In this document: positions 1-7,578 of the stretch, in pieces | Numbering within the stretch: position 1 is the stretch's first letter | How the letters are laid out: every line of letters starts with the position of its first letter | Source of the DNA: Spirochaetales bacterium | Lineage (GTDB): Bacteria > Spirochaetota > Spirochaetia > Sphaerochaetales > Sphaerochaetaceae | Length of the DNA stretch: 39,783 nucleotides | Reading direction: 5' to 3' | Assembly: GCA_012838895.1 (NCBI GenBank) | Contig: DUOJ01000025.1 | Location: 1-39,783 of the forward strand | Translations under genes and position numbers: made by a program | Notes under the pieces: generated by a model | Seen by the model: the letters and a program-made list of their open reading frames with translations, nothing else | What the model was told of the DNA's origin: nothing | Database searches by the model: none

Positions 1-182
1 CTTTGGCTTTGCATCCTTTTCCAATGGATGCAGCGCTTTAAATATTCGTAGGAGCAGACACTTTCTTGGGAGTATTTCTTAATAGATTTGTTACCGGTGG
101 CTTCTTGCCAACAATAAAGACCAGACAATAGCTGCTCACGATTCTCTTTCTCTTCAAAAGACAAATGATTAACTCTACCCAT
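1..182 (-). CDS. Partial hypothetical protein (3' end outside window)
   Basis: An open frame begins at an ATG at 182 and runs off the left edge, giving about 60 residues (start MGRVNHLSFEEKEN). A GAGGAG Shine-Dalgarno sequence lies about six bases upstream, which supports the start. The visible part is charged and helical, with a pattern (E-x-R-E-Q-L-L-S-G then S-x-K-K-Y-S then Y-L-K-R) reminiscent of a helix-turn-helix N-terminus as found in some transposases, but I do not recognise the family. It lies just downstream of a broken uridine kinase start, so it may belong to inserted DNA; that is a guess. Confidence 0.5.
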   Translation of the reverse strand, partial: MGRVNHLSFEEKENREQLLSGLYCWQEATGNKSIKKYSQESVCSYEYLKRCIHWKRMQSQ

Positions 183-233
183 ATCCAACTCCTCAATAAC
201 ATAGATGACAATAGTATTACAGCTATTAGTGGC

Positions 234-335
234 TTAAGGAATTGGAGACGAGTTGACGCTTACACTAATCTTGCGAACTATTGTCGACTTACCCGAACCA
301 GATCCCCCTGTAATACCAATTAAACGTGCCTCCAT
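234..335 (-). pseudogene. Truncated uridine kinase N-terminus
   Basis: Thirty-three codons start at ATG 335 behind a strong AAAGGAGG Shine-Dalgarno sequence and read MEARLIGITGGSGSGKSTIV, then RKIS, before an unrelated tail and a TAA at 234-236. The P-loop G-G-S-G-S-G-K-S-T in this N-terminal position is typical of uridine kinases (Udk), which are normally about 210 residues. Similarity seems to stop near residue 24 (about base 264). No remaining Udk motif is seen in the next 230 bases to the window edge. I read it as a remnant cut by a deletion or insertion. A genuine 33-residue P-loop peptide is unlikely but cannot be excluded. Confidence 0.6.
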
Positions 336-696
336 ACCGCCTCCTTTCACCAATAGTAGCCGAGGGAGTCGAACGCTACAAGTAGAATTAGGGGTTATGA
401 GGGCCTTTTAGCCCCCCAACGGAGCATTTGGAGCTCCTCTCTTAAATACCAACTGTTACTACTTAATTTTTCAGGAGCTAGTAGAGCCTCTTCTAAAAGA
501 GGCGAGACAAACTCGTAGTAGGAGAAAGGGGGTTTCTCACTACTAAAAATGTAGTGCCTGTGTTTTAGACCTGCACGCTACAAAGGTTGCCCCCTTGATA
601 AAGCGACCACCCCCACCCATATAGAATAGTGGGGCTGAACATCCCCCAAACACTATCTGACCTGAGAGCCAAGCTACCTAACTTTAGCCTTTACAA
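336..696. other. Non-coding stretch with many competing hairpins
   Basis: No convincing gene lies here. The sequence holds an unusual density of inverted repeats: 356-360/375-379, 421-425/433-437 (7-base loop), 486-492/497-503 (7 bp), 515-527/533-543, 538-543/551-556, and 551-557/573-581 with one bulged base. Several share the same unit (GTAGTG/CACTAC), so neighbouring helices exclude each other. It could be a structured RNA or a leader on the minus strand, ahead of the uridine kinase remnant, since flanking genes are on that strand. I could not match it to tmRNA, RNase P, SRP RNA or a known riboswitch by eye. Confidence 0.4.
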
Positions 697-972
697 TCAG
701 TTTTTTGATTCAGCTCTCTTCTTTAAGCGATGGAGGCGGCAATCAAGCTCTTTGATTTCAACTACAATTTCAGAGATTGCCCCCTTAATTTGCTCAGTTT
801 CATCGACGAGAAGAGTCGCATCTGGACTCCCCTTAATTTTTTTACTTGTGTCAAAAAGGGACTGTTTGAGCTCCTCGTGTCTCTTAAGCAGTTTCTCTAA
901 CTCCTTTTCAAGACGCTCTATCTCCTCTACTCGCTTTTGGCGAGTTCGACGCCTAATCTCTCCAATTGACAT
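697..972 (-). CDS. Small coiled-coil protein, function unknown
   Basis: The 91-residue product is almost wholly charged helix: a basic start (MSIGEIRRRTRQKR), then leucine-rich heptads (residues about 15-45 and 60-88) predicting a coiled coil. It has no signal peptide and no membrane segment, so it is likely cytoplasmic. The start is well supported: an AAAGAGGTGAG Shine-Dalgarno sequence sits just ahead of ATG 972, and a perfect TATAAT lies at 989-994. I do not recognise a family. It follows the FGGY kinase gene on the same strand but has its own promoter-like signal, so it is probably separately expressed. Confidence 0.65.
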   Translation of the reverse strand: MSIGEIRRRTRQKRVEEIERLEKELEKLLKRHEELKQSLFDTSKKIKGSPDATLLVDETEQIKGAISEIVVEIKELDCRLHRLKKRAESKN

Positions 973-988
973 GTCTCACCTCTTTCCC

Positions 989-994
989 ATTATA
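989..994 (-). promoter_or_regulatory. -10 box for the coiled-coil gene
   Basis: A perfect TATAAT reads on the minus strand 16 bases before ATG 972. The expected start of transcription leaves a leader of only about nine bases, just enough for the Shine-Dalgarno sequence. No good -35 box is visible. Confidence 0.5.
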
Positions 995-1056
995 CCATGA
1001 AAATGAGCTTTAACAGAGATTTGCCCTTACAGACTTTTCCCCCAACTTTTCGTATC

Positions 1057-2382
1057 TCATCCACCAATAACCTTTTTGATTGTCTCCAAAGAGAGCTCTT
1101 TAGTAGCGAGGGCACCAATAAGAGCAGCCCCAAAACCAGCTCCATCTTCCAGTTGCGCTACAAACACCTCTTTCCCAGATAGCCTCTCTAAAGAGGCTGT
1201 AAAGAGACTGTTTTTTATAAAAGCACTACCGGTAGCAACAATTTTATCAACCTCAAAAAAGGTGTAATCAAGCAGTTCTCTGATTATCCCATCGATAGTC
1301 GCTAGTACTAAATTCCCCAAAGAGAAGTTGTCGAGGGTGATGTTCTCAATAGAGCCCCGGGCCAAAGCTTCGAGGCGTGACCCAGTTAGACGGGGGTCAA
1401 CCTTTAGAGGGCTCTCCGTTATCCCTCGCGTCGACTCCTCCATCAGGTGATAAACCTCATCAGTAGATAAGTCTAAAGCGCCACTCTTTAAAACCCCCTT
1501 AACAAACCTTTGGAGGGTCTCGTAGGTTTTACCAGCTGTCAGGGTAGCCCCCACATGGAGAAACCCCTCTCCAAAGAAGGGACGAAGCTCTAAAGAGGGG
1601 TGCCCCTTCTCCCCCTCGCTATAGAAAGAGATCTGCCCACTAGTCCCCACATTGACAAGGGCCGCTTGATGCCACTCTCTAACCATCCCCAAAAATCCAG
1701 CCTGGTTGTCCCCCACGGGGTAGGCAACAGCCACCCCCTCTGGGGTGTAACCGGCAATTGAGAAGGGGGGAGCGGGAGTTAGAAACTGGGGAGAGTCGCT
1801 ATCCAAGACTACTTTAAGGAGGTGTTGGTTGTACTTTTGTGAAACAACGTCCCATCCACCGTAGGTTGCTAAAGTGCTAGAATCTGAAGCTTCTAAGGGG
1901 TGCCCAATTAGGCGAGCACTGATGTACTCTAAGATTCCACAAAAGCCAACTGCTCCAGCAGGCACCTTCCCCATTCGCCGATTGGTGTAGTGAGTTAGTA
2001 ATCCATAGCCAGCAGGGAGGTGGCATCCACTCTCGTTGTAGAGGAGCTGTTGCGTTGTAATCCCCTCCAAGACCTCAACCCCCCGCTGGTCGAGCCAAGT
2101 GTAGAGGGGGGAGAGGGCCCTCCCTGCCTTATCGTAGTACAAAATTCCGTGAACTTGACCGGTAACGGTGATAGAGGCGACTCTCTCCTCCACTCCTCTA
2201 AGTAAAGATAAGATAGCTTCTTCAATCGCCCAAGGGTCTTGACAATAACTGTAGGATTCACCATTTAAGAGGCGCGGATTGGGGAGGGAGGTAGTGGTAG
2301 GAATCCCCTTTTGCCCCACTCTATAGGGGGTAAGGGTTATATTGGTTGTGCCGATACAAATCCCGATGTGCACTCTATCCAT
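1057..2382 (-). CDS. FGGY-family carbohydrate kinase
   Basis: ATP-dependent sugar kinase of 441 residues, somewhat shorter than the usual 480-510 of FGGY kinases. The N-terminal phosphate loop region reads G-I-C-I-G-T-T-N-I, followed by the substrate-side segment TGQVHGILYYD and SPLYTWLDQRG, which resembles sedoheptulokinase and xylulokinase relatives. The C-terminal half carries the second actin-like fold, with V-A-T-G-S-A (ATP site) and DGAGFGAALIGAL. Substrate cannot be fixed from sequence; a ketose such as L-xylulose, L-ribulose or sedoheptulose would fit the neighbours. It is transcribed divergently from the UlaE-like epimerase gene, from which it is 79 bases away, suggesting shared control. 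The start at ATG 2382 has only a weak AAGG signal. Confidence 0.85.
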   Translation of the reverse strand: MDRVHIGICIGTTNITLTPYRVGQKGIPTTTSLPNPRLLNGESYSYCQDPWAIEEAILSLLRGVEERVASITVTGQVHGILYYDKAGRALSPLYTWLDQRGVEVLEGITTQQLLYNESGCHLPAGYGLLTHYTNRRMGKVPAGAVGFCGILEYISARLIGHPLEASDSSTLATYGGWDVVSQKYNQHLLKVVLDSDSPQFLTPAPPFSIAGYTPEGVAVAYPVGDNQAGFLGMVREWHQAALVNVGTSGQISFYSEGEKGHPSLELRPFFGEGFLHVGATLTAGKTYETLQRFVKGVLKSGALDLSTDEVYHLMEESTRGITESPLKVDPRLTGSRLEALARGSIENITLDNFSLGNLVLATIDGIIRELLDYTFFEVDKIVATGSAFIKNSLFTASLERLSGKEVFVAQLEDGAGFGAALIGALATKELSLETIKKVIGG

Positions 2383-2449
2383 ACCTTAATCGAAATACTA
2401 GTTACCCCAAAAGTCAAGCAAAATGGTCGTCATTAAAGGCCATCTTTGC

Positions 2450-2455
2450 TATAAT
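2450..2455 (+). promoter_or_regulatory. -10 box six bases before the ulaE start
   Basis: A perfect TATAAT ends six bases before ATG 2462. Transcription would begin at or next to the start codon, giving a leaderless message; no Shine-Dalgarno sequence is present. This argues that the longer frame from ATG 2423 is not the real start. No clear -35 box is seen. Confidence 0.5.
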
Positions 2456-2461
2456 GGGATT

Positions 2462-3289
2462 ATGAAAAGTTACCAGCTGGGACTATACGAAAAAGCGCTT
2501 GCCGATAACCTCTCTTTTAGAGAGAAGCTCTCAATAGCGAAAGAGGTGGGTTACGACTTTTTCGAGATTAGTATCGATGAGGGGGACGAGAAGTTGAGTC
2601 GTCTCGACTATAGCCACCAAGAGAAGAGTGAACTCCTCACTCTAACTCGTGAAATTTTACCAATTGGTTCAATTTGTTTAAGTGGCCACCGTCGCTTCCC
2701 GTTGGGCGATAAAAGCACCGCTGCTAGGTCGCTTGAGATAATGGAAAAATCTCTAGAGTTTGCCTCATTCTTAGGGATTCCCATTATTCAGCTTGCGGGC
2801 TACGACATCTACTATGGGGAGTCAACTGAGGCGACACGGGCCCTCTTTGAGGAAAATTTGGCTAAGTCTACCTCGCTGGCTGCTCAATATGGGGTAATTC
2901 TAGCCTTTGAGACGATGGAGACCCCTTTTATGAACACAGTTGAGAAGGCTCTCCACTACGTGAAGTTGATTAACTCCCCCTACCTCCAAATCTACCCCGA
3001 TTTAGGCAACGTGGTGAACGGGGCTGAAGACCCCCACAAAGATCTCGCTACAGGAGTAGGCCATATTGTTGCCCTCCACATCAAGGAGAGTCTCCCTGGT
3101 AAGTTTAGAGAGATCCCCTACGGTAAGGGACATGTTGCCTTCCCTTCCCTGCTAGAGGAGGCTTGGTCACTTGGGGTACGTCGTTATGTCTCTGAATTTT
3201 GGCACAACAGTGCTACCGATTGGCGTCAACAAATCGACGATTCATACAAATTTTTGATGGAGGCCTTTTTCAAGGATAAACAATGCTAG
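2462..3289 (+). CDS. ulaE: L-xylulose/L-ribulose-5-phosphate 3-epimerase, UlaE/SgbU type
   Basis: Interconverts L-xylulose-5-phosphate and L-ribulose-5-phosphate, a step in L-ascorbate and L-xylulose use. The 275-residue product matches the UlaE family along its length: start YQLGLYEKAL, then EVGYDFFEISIDEGDEKLSRLD, CLSGHRRFP, the metal and catalytic segment ILAFETME, then DLGN, HIKE and EFWHN, as expected for this TIM-barrel isomerase family. I chose ATG 2462 because family members begin just before this motif and because a perfect TATAAT lies between the upstream ATG 2423 and this one. The next gene overlaps its end by seven bases, so the two are co-translated. Confidence 0.88.
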   Translation: MKSYQLGLYEKALADNLSFREKLSIAKEVGYDFFEISIDEGDEKLSRLDYSHQEKSELLTLTREILPIGSICLSGHRRFPLGDKSTAARSLEIMEKSLEFASFLGIPIIQLAGYDIYYGESTEATRALFEENLAKSTSLAAQYGVILAFETMETPFMNTVEKALHYVKLINSPYLQIYPDLGNVVNGAEDPHKDLATGVGHIVALHIKESLPGKFREIPYGKGHVAFPSLLEEAWSLGVRRYVSEFWHNSATDWRQQIDDSYKFLMEAFFKDKQC

Positions 3290-3795
3290 TCCCATTTAAA
3301 GAGATCTACCCTAAGGCTACTAAAGCCCTTTTCATCGCTGAAAATGCAACAATTGTGGGCGATGTCACCCTCGAGAGTGATACCACCGTCTGGTATAGCG
3401 CTACCCTAAGGGGGGATATGGCCCCTATCCGGGTCGGACGGGGAACCAATATTCAAGATAATGTCGTAATCCACGTCTCTGAGGGGATGCCTACCCACTT
3501 AGGAGAAGATATTACTGTAGGGCACGGAGCCATCCTCCACGCCTGCACAGTTGGAAGTGGCTCACTAATTGGGATGGGGTCAATTATTTTAGATGGTGCA
3601 GTAATCGGTGAACACTCTCTCGTTGCAGCCGGGAGTGTCGTCCCCCCCAACAAGAGCTACCCTCCCCGCTCCCTCTTAATGGGCTCTCCAGCCAAAGTGG
3701 TGCGTGAGCTAACCGATGAGGAGTTAAAAGGGATGGCTACTAATGTTGCCCACTACATCGAGCTGGGGGCTCTCTTTAAATTAGAGGAGAGGTAA
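3283..3795 (+). CDS. Gamma carbonic anhydrase-like hexapeptide-repeat protein
   Basis: A 170-residue left-handed beta-helix protein of the YrdA/CaiE gamma carbonic anhydrase family. Successive hexapeptides run from about residue 18 to 125 (ENATIVGDVTLESDTTVWYS onward). The zinc-site segments are visible: NIQDNVVIHVS supplies the first histidine and VGHGAILHAC the other two. Members are trimers with metal at subunit interfaces; some hydrate CO2, others act as acyl-transferase-like or unknown proteins, so the reaction is uncertain here. It overlaps the ulaE-like gene by seven bases and its last 15 bases overlap the convergent phosphatase gene. Confidence 0.85.
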   Translation: MLVPFKEIYPKATKALFIAENATIVGDVTLESDTTVWYSATLRGDMAPIRVGRGTNIQDNVVIHVSEGMPTHLGEDITVGHGAILHACTVGSGSLIGMGSIILDGAVIGEHSLVAAGSVVPPNKSYPPRSLLMGSPAKVVRELTDEELKGMATNVAHYIELGALFKLEER

Positions 3796-4431
3796 GAGGT
3801 GGTGAGGGGCCTCAATCATCCCTAAGACATGCCCCTCTCTTTCGAGAGATGCACCTTTAGTAAAGCCAAATCCCCAATCAACCCCTACGAATTTGAGCTT
3901 CGACTCAAGCGAGCCCTCAAGGTCAACCTGGGTATCGCCCACCATCAGCGCTTTAGAGTGGTCATCTTCCCCTAAGCGTCGCATCGCTTTGGCAATGATA
4001 CCAGCTTTGGTTAACTCCCCTCCATAATCGGCACCAACTACTGTTTCAAAGAAAGGGAGCAATTTGAAGTGGTCCAATACGTCAATCGCCAACACCTCAT
4101 ACTTGAGGGTAGCCACTGCCATAACAACCCCTTGCCCCTTTAGGTTCTCTAGGAGTTCAACTATACCATCGTAGACTTTAGCCCTAAACTTAGCCCCTTG
4201 CTTATCGTAGATTTCACGGTAGATATGGCACGCCTCTTCGATATACTCCTCTTCAAGGCCACAAGCAACTTTGAAACAGGTAGCTAAAGGGGGACCCACA
4301 AAGCGGCGTAGACTCACCTCATCAACTGGCTCAAAGCCAAGACGCACCATGGTCTTATTGGCTGTTGCGAAAATACCTTCTGAGGTGTCTAAAAGGGTCC
4401 CATCGAGATCAAATAGTACAATTGAGTGCAT
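3781..4431 (-). CDS. HAD-superfamily phosphatase (phosphoglycolate phosphatase-like)
   Basis: A 216-residue haloacid dehalogenase phosphatase with all motifs: FDLDGTLLDT at the N-terminus (nucleophile Asp), a cap domain, motif II V-A-T-L-K, motif III lysine in GGELTKAGI, and motif IV VGDTQVDLEG. It resembles Gph/PpaX-type phosphoglycolate phosphatases and small sugar-phosphate phosphatases; substrate is unknown. The gene has no Shine-Dalgarno sequence, and a plausible promoter ends seven bases before its ATG, so a leaderless message is possible. Its 3' end overlaps the convergent carbonic anhydrase-like gene by 15 bases. Confidence 0.85.
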   Translation of the reverse strand: MHSIVLFDLDGTLLDTSEGIFATANKTMVRLGFEPVDEVSLRRFVGPPLATCFKVACGLEEEYIEEACHIYREIYDKQGAKFRAKVYDGIVELLENLKGQGVVMAVATLKYEVLAIDVLDHFKLLPFFETVVGADYGGELTKAGIIAKAMRRLGEDDHSKALMVGDTQVDLEGSLESKLKFVGVDWGFGFTKGASLEREGHVLGMIEAPHHLLPLL

Positions 4432-4438
4432 GATGAGG

Positions 4439-4467
4439 AAGATAGACTATTTAACCCTTTACCTCAA
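4439..4467 (-). promoter_or_regulatory. Promoter of the HAD phosphatase gene, possibly leaderless
   Basis: On the minus strand TTGAGG (4462-4467), a 17-base spacer and TATCTT (4439-4444) resemble a sigma-70 promoter (4 of 6 matches each). The -10 ends seven bases before ATG 4431, so transcription would start at the start codon. Confidence 0.4.
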
Positions 4468-4503
4468 TGGGTAAAAAGTCTTCTAACTCTCCCCTTTATC
4501 CAC

Positions 4504-4527
4504 TATAATGACACTACACATAGGAGG
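4504..4527 (+). promoter_or_regulatory. -10 box and ribosome binding site for the PfkB-mtlD pair
   Basis: A perfect TATAAT lies at 4504-4509, followed by TAGGAGG just ahead of ATG 4533. No strong -35 box is seen, but spacing to the start is normal. Confidence 0.5.
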
Positions 4528-4532
4528 TAGGT

Positions 4533-5717
4533 ATGAAGATATCTGGTGCAGGATGTTGTCTAATCGACTCTATTTATATGGATTGCTCTTACCAAGACGA
4601 GGCTTATACAAAGCTTTGGAGCAAAGAACCTGGCGATGGAGGACTCATCGAAGGGGGACTCGTCTTTAGTGAAGAGCTTCAAAAATTTGCCAACCGCCCC
4701 TACTCTGATATTTTAGAAGAGCTTACTAAAGGGAGAGAACCCGATGTTGTAAACCTCGGGGGACCCGCTGTTGTGGCCCTTGTCCACGCCTCTCAAATCT
4801 TAGCTGAAGCTGGAGTAGAGGTCTCCTTTCATGGAGCAGTCGGTAAAGATGAGCTGGCAAATAGGGTTAGAGATGCTGTCAAAAACACCCCTCTAAAGAC
4901 CTACCTTAAAGAGGTAGCCGGAGAGAGAACGGCGACGACCGAGGTCTTTGACGACCCCACCCAACGTGACGGGAAGGGGGAGCGCTCGTTTATCAACACC
5001 ATTGGCGCCGCAGGCTACTTTGGGAGTAACGACCTTGCTGATTCATTTTACGATGCCGATTTAATCTTACTTGGAGGGACCGCCCTAGTCCCTCAACTCC
5101 ACGATGAACTCGCCACCGTTTTGGCTAAAGCAAAAGAGCGGGGGATAATCACAGTTGTAGGAACCGTCTACGACTTTCGTAACGAGAGGGCTAATCCGGG
5201 TCAAAGGTGGCCCTTAGGAAGCGATGAAGCTTACAAGAATATCGACCTCCTTTTGGTTGATGAGGAAGAGGCTCTAAAATTGAGCGGCAAAACCGAGATC
5301 TTTGAAGCCGCCCATGAGCTGATCAGATTTGGGGTGGGTGCCCTAATAATAACCCGAGGTGCCCTCGATATGTTGGTCTACTCCACCGGTAAATTGATTG
5401 CTAAACACGAGCTCGCCTCGATGCCGGTCAACACCTATATCGACGATTTAATGCGAGCTGACCCCTCACTACGTAAAGATACCACCGGTTGTGGTGATAA
5501 CTTTGTGGGGGGAGCCTTAGTTGCCCTCGCTACCCACTTCAACAAAAAGGGGCCAGAGCAAATCGAGATGCGTGAAATATGTGCATGGGGAGCTACTTCT
5601 GGGGGATACACCTGTATGTACCATGGAGGCACCTACCACGAAAAAGAGGTTGGTGAGAAGGCACGCCTTCTTCAACCGGCCCTAGAAGCTTATCGCCAAA
5701 TGACCGAGGGAATGTAA
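4533..5717 (+). CDS. PfkB-family carbohydrate kinase
   Basis: A 394-residue kinase of the ribokinase/PfkB family, longer than the usual 300-330. The C-terminal signature D-T-T-G-C-G-D-N-F-V-G-G holds the catalytic aspartate and anion hole. An N-terminal segment N-L-G-G-P-A-V-V-A-L-V corresponds to the family's first glycine-rich motif. The extra length lies in the N-terminal 70 residues (including DGGLIEGGLVFSEELQKF), which may shape the lid. Substrate is unknown; a sugar or polyol is likely because its stop overlaps the ATG of a mannitol-1-phosphate dehydrogenase-like gene (TAATG), implying translational coupling and a joint pathway. Confidence 0.85.
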   Translation: MKISGAGCCLIDSIYMDCSYQDEAYTKLWSKEPGDGGLIEGGLVFSEELQKFANRPYSDILEELTKGREPDVVNLGGPAVVALVHASQILAEAGVEVSFHGAVGKDELANRVRDAVKNTPLKTYLKEVAGERTATTEVFDDPTQRDGKGERSFINTIGAAGYFGSNDLADSFYDADLILLGGTALVPQLHDELATVLAKAKERGIITVVGTVYDFRNERANPGQRWPLGSDEAYKNIDLLLVDEEEALKLSGKTEIFEAAHELIRFGVGALIITRGALDMLVYSTGKLIAKHELASMPVNTYIDDLMRADPSLRKDTTGCGDNFVGGALVALATHFNKKGPEQIEMREICAWGATSGGYTCMYHGGTYHEKEVGEKARLLQPALEAYRQMTEGM

Positions 5718-6910
5718 TGGAAAAACTATTTGTACAGTGGGGAGGAGGCAATATTGGGCGCTCATTTGTGGGACAAGTCTTTGCCCGCGCCTCCTATAAG
5801 GTCACCTTTATCGATATTGATGAGCGTTTAATTAGCGCCCTCAACGCCAAGGGGGAGTATGTTGTTGAGACAGTATTTAACGATGCAGTGGAACTTATCC
5901 CCATTAAGGGGGTTAACGCCATTAATGCCAACGACCAAGAGGCTGTAAACCAAGCCATTGGCAACTGCGCCCTTATGGGGGTTTCGGTGGGGAAGAACGT
6001 CTGGCCCCATATAGCTAAACAGCTGGCAACAGCAATCAATGAGCGTTACAAAGCTGACAAAAATGCTCCCCTCGATATCATCTTAGCTGAGAATATCCAC
6101 AATGGGGCCGCTTTTGTCACCTCCCTCCTTCAACAATACCTTCCCCCAGATTTCCCACTCAAGGGGTATGTGGGGCTAATTGAGACGAGTATAGGGAAGA
6201 TGGTACCCATCCAGAGTGGAAGCGACCCCCTGATTATAAGGGCGGAGCCCCACAACGACCTCTTTGTCAACCGCGAGGGGTTCCTCAATCCAATTCCCGC
6301 TGTAGCCGATTTAAGACCGGTAGCTCCGATGGAGGCCTATGTCGACCGCAAGCTCTACATCCACAACATGGGGCACGCAACAGCCGCCTATTGGGGGTTC
6401 CAAAAATACCCTGAACGTGAATTTATTGCCGATGTGTTAGGTGATGAGGCTCTCCTTGACCGGGTGCGTCAAACTATGGGGCAATCAACGGCGATCCTTT
6501 GCCAACTCCATAAGGGGGTTTTCACTAAAGAGGAGCTCAACGACCACGTTGAAGACCTCCTCTCAAGGTTCAAAAACCAAGCATTGGGCGACTCCATCTT
6601 CAGGGTGGGACGCGATTTACCTCGTAAGCTCCACTGGGAAGACCGTCTAATGGGAATTATTGTGAAGGGTGAGGCGTTAAATCTTCCTTGGGACCTCATT
6701 GGAGAGGCCTACTTGGTAGCCCTCGAATTTAAAGCTCTCGATGGCAATGGGAAGCGTGAAGCGCGGGACCAACAATTTCAAGAGTCACTCGAAGGGCTCT
6801 CTCTAAGGGAGAAGATTTATAAAGCGAGTGGGTGGAGCACTTCACCCCACCCACAGAGTCTCTTCGATTCAATTGCTAATAAATTTGAGGCACTTAGTTC
6901 CACTCACTAG
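5717..6910 (+). CDS. mtlD: Mannitol-1-phosphate 5-dehydrogenase family protein
   Basis: NAD-dependent long-chain polyol-phosphate dehydrogenase, expected to oxidise mannitol-1-phosphate to fructose-6-phosphate or a related pentitol phosphate to its ketose phosphate. The 397 residues begin with the Rossmann motif WGGGNIGRSFVGQV and FIDID, and include AENIHNGA, GLIETSIGKMVP and the catalytic KLYIHNMGH, matching E. coli MtlD (382 residues) throughout. It starts one base inside the stop of the PfkB gene, and its last 17 bases overlap the convergent DUF1349 gene. No PTS mannitol permease is near, so the phosphorylated substrate may come from the adjacent kinase; this makes the exact substrate open. 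Confidence 0.82.
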   Translation: MEKLFVQWGGGNIGRSFVGQVFARASYKVTFIDIDERLISALNAKGEYVVETVFNDAVELIPIKGVNAINANDQEAVNQAIGNCALMGVSVGKNVWPHIAKQLATAINERYKADKNAPLDIILAENIHNGAAFVTSLLQQYLPPDFPLKGYVGLIETSIGKMVPIQSGSDPLIIRAEPHNDLFVNREGFLNPIPAVADLRPVAPMEAYVDRKLYIHNMGHATAAYWGFQKYPEREFIADVLGDEALLDRVRQTMGQSTAILCQLHKGVFTKEELNDHVEDLLSRFKNQALGDSIFRVGRDLPRKLHWEDRLMGIIVKGEALNLPWDLIGEAYLVALEFKALDGNGKREARDQQFQESLEGLSLREKIYKASGWSTSPHPQSLFDSIANKFEALSSTH

Positions 6911-7466
6911 GGCCAATCACTAAATTACTGAAGGTCACCTCACACCCCCCGGTGTGGGGTGAACAGGCATAAAGACCTATGGCTACCTCCCCTTTGTAGG
7001 CGTGGAGGTGAATTACCCTTAGTTGTTCCCACTTCTCTCCATCAAAACTTGTTTCGATGTAGATATCGGGGCCTTTGCTTTGAACCCTATACCAGACAAC
7101 CTCAATTGTTGAAGGGACATCGCGGGTTGCCCAATCGCTGTACCCGAGATTGGTGACGACTGAACCCAAACGGGAGTACTCACTGTTCTCCCACTCGAGT
7201 GAACTCTTTATCCAATTCTCTTCATCAATTCTAACCATCACTCCAGCTTGATCGTAGGGAAATTTCCCCAAGAAACTACACCGCACAGTGAGCGAAAAGT
7301 CTTCTTTAACTTTAGTCAAAAGGGCGTGACCGTTATCGCGCCGAAATCCGTAGTGGGTCCTTTGCCAAAAATCGGTCTCGGTCTCACAGGTTAGTTTCAA
7401 ATACCCATCCTTAAAGGTGTGTTGTGGTTCATTCAACCAGTACCACTCTCTGCCATCATTAAACAT
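6894..7466 (-). CDS. DUF1349 (concanavalin-like lectin fold) protein
   Basis: A 190-residue protein of the DUF1349 family, with the characteristic F-x-x-R-x-D-N-G-H-A-L-L, DQAGVMVRIDEENWIKSSLE, SRLGSVVTNLGYSDWAT and IGLYACSP segments of its beta-sandwich. Relatives (YeaO-like, including those once annotated as regulators of enolase-like proteins) are thought to bind or process carbohydrate, without a proven reaction. No signal peptide is present, so it is cytoplasmic. An AGGGGAGGAGGT Shine-Dalgarno sequence precedes ATG 7466. It converges with mtlD and diverges from the kinase gene at 7575. Confidence 0.8.
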   Translation of the reverse strand: MFNDGREWYWLNEPQHTFKDGYLKLTCETETDFWQRTHYGFRRDNGHALLTKVKEDFSLTVRCSFLGKFPYDQAGVMVRIDEENWIKSSLEWENSEYSRLGSVVTNLGYSDWATRDVPSTIEVVWYRVQSKGPDIYIETSFDGEKWEQLRVIHLHAYKGEVAIGLYACSPHTGGCEVTFSNLVIGPSEWN

Positions 7467-7569
7467 CTCTCTACCTCCTCCCCTATCTAACCATATTTTA
7501 CACCTTTTGTCTTATGGACAAACTAGGTTCCTTATCATATCATAATAGCTACACATTTTAGGAGATTCA

Positions 7570-7578
7570 ATGCTATGA
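7570..7578 (+). other. Two-codon upstream reading frame overlapping the kinase start
   Basis: AGGAG at 7560-7564 is ideally placed (five bases) for ATG 7570, which reads ATG CTA TGA; the TGA overlaps the kinase ATG at 7575 as TATGA. The kinase start itself is ten bases from the same AGGAG. Start, one codon and stop may tune initiation by reinitiation. Confidence 0.35.

Noticed and set aside
355-463. tRNA-like pieces on the minus strand (AGTTGGTA, a 5-bp stem with 7-base loop, TTCGACT, and near-complementary ends)
   Set aside because: The T stem does not pair, position 33 of the loop would be C, the spacing between arms is wrong and there is no CCA-type end; at most a decayed tRNA or chance.
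336-640. tmRNA, RNase P RNA or SAM riboswitch
   Set aside because: No tag reading frame, no GAGGAAAGTCC-type RNase P core, and only a fragment resembling TTATCAAG and GGCAACC; core helices of these RNAs are absent.
629-1000. Plus-strand 123-codon frame
   Set aside because: It is the antisense of the coiled-coil gene, which has a promoter box and ribosome site; this frame has neither.
2423-2461. Upstream ATG 2423 as ulaE start
   Set aside because: The extra 13 codons contain a perfect TATAAT and do not match UlaE proteins; there is no ribosome site.
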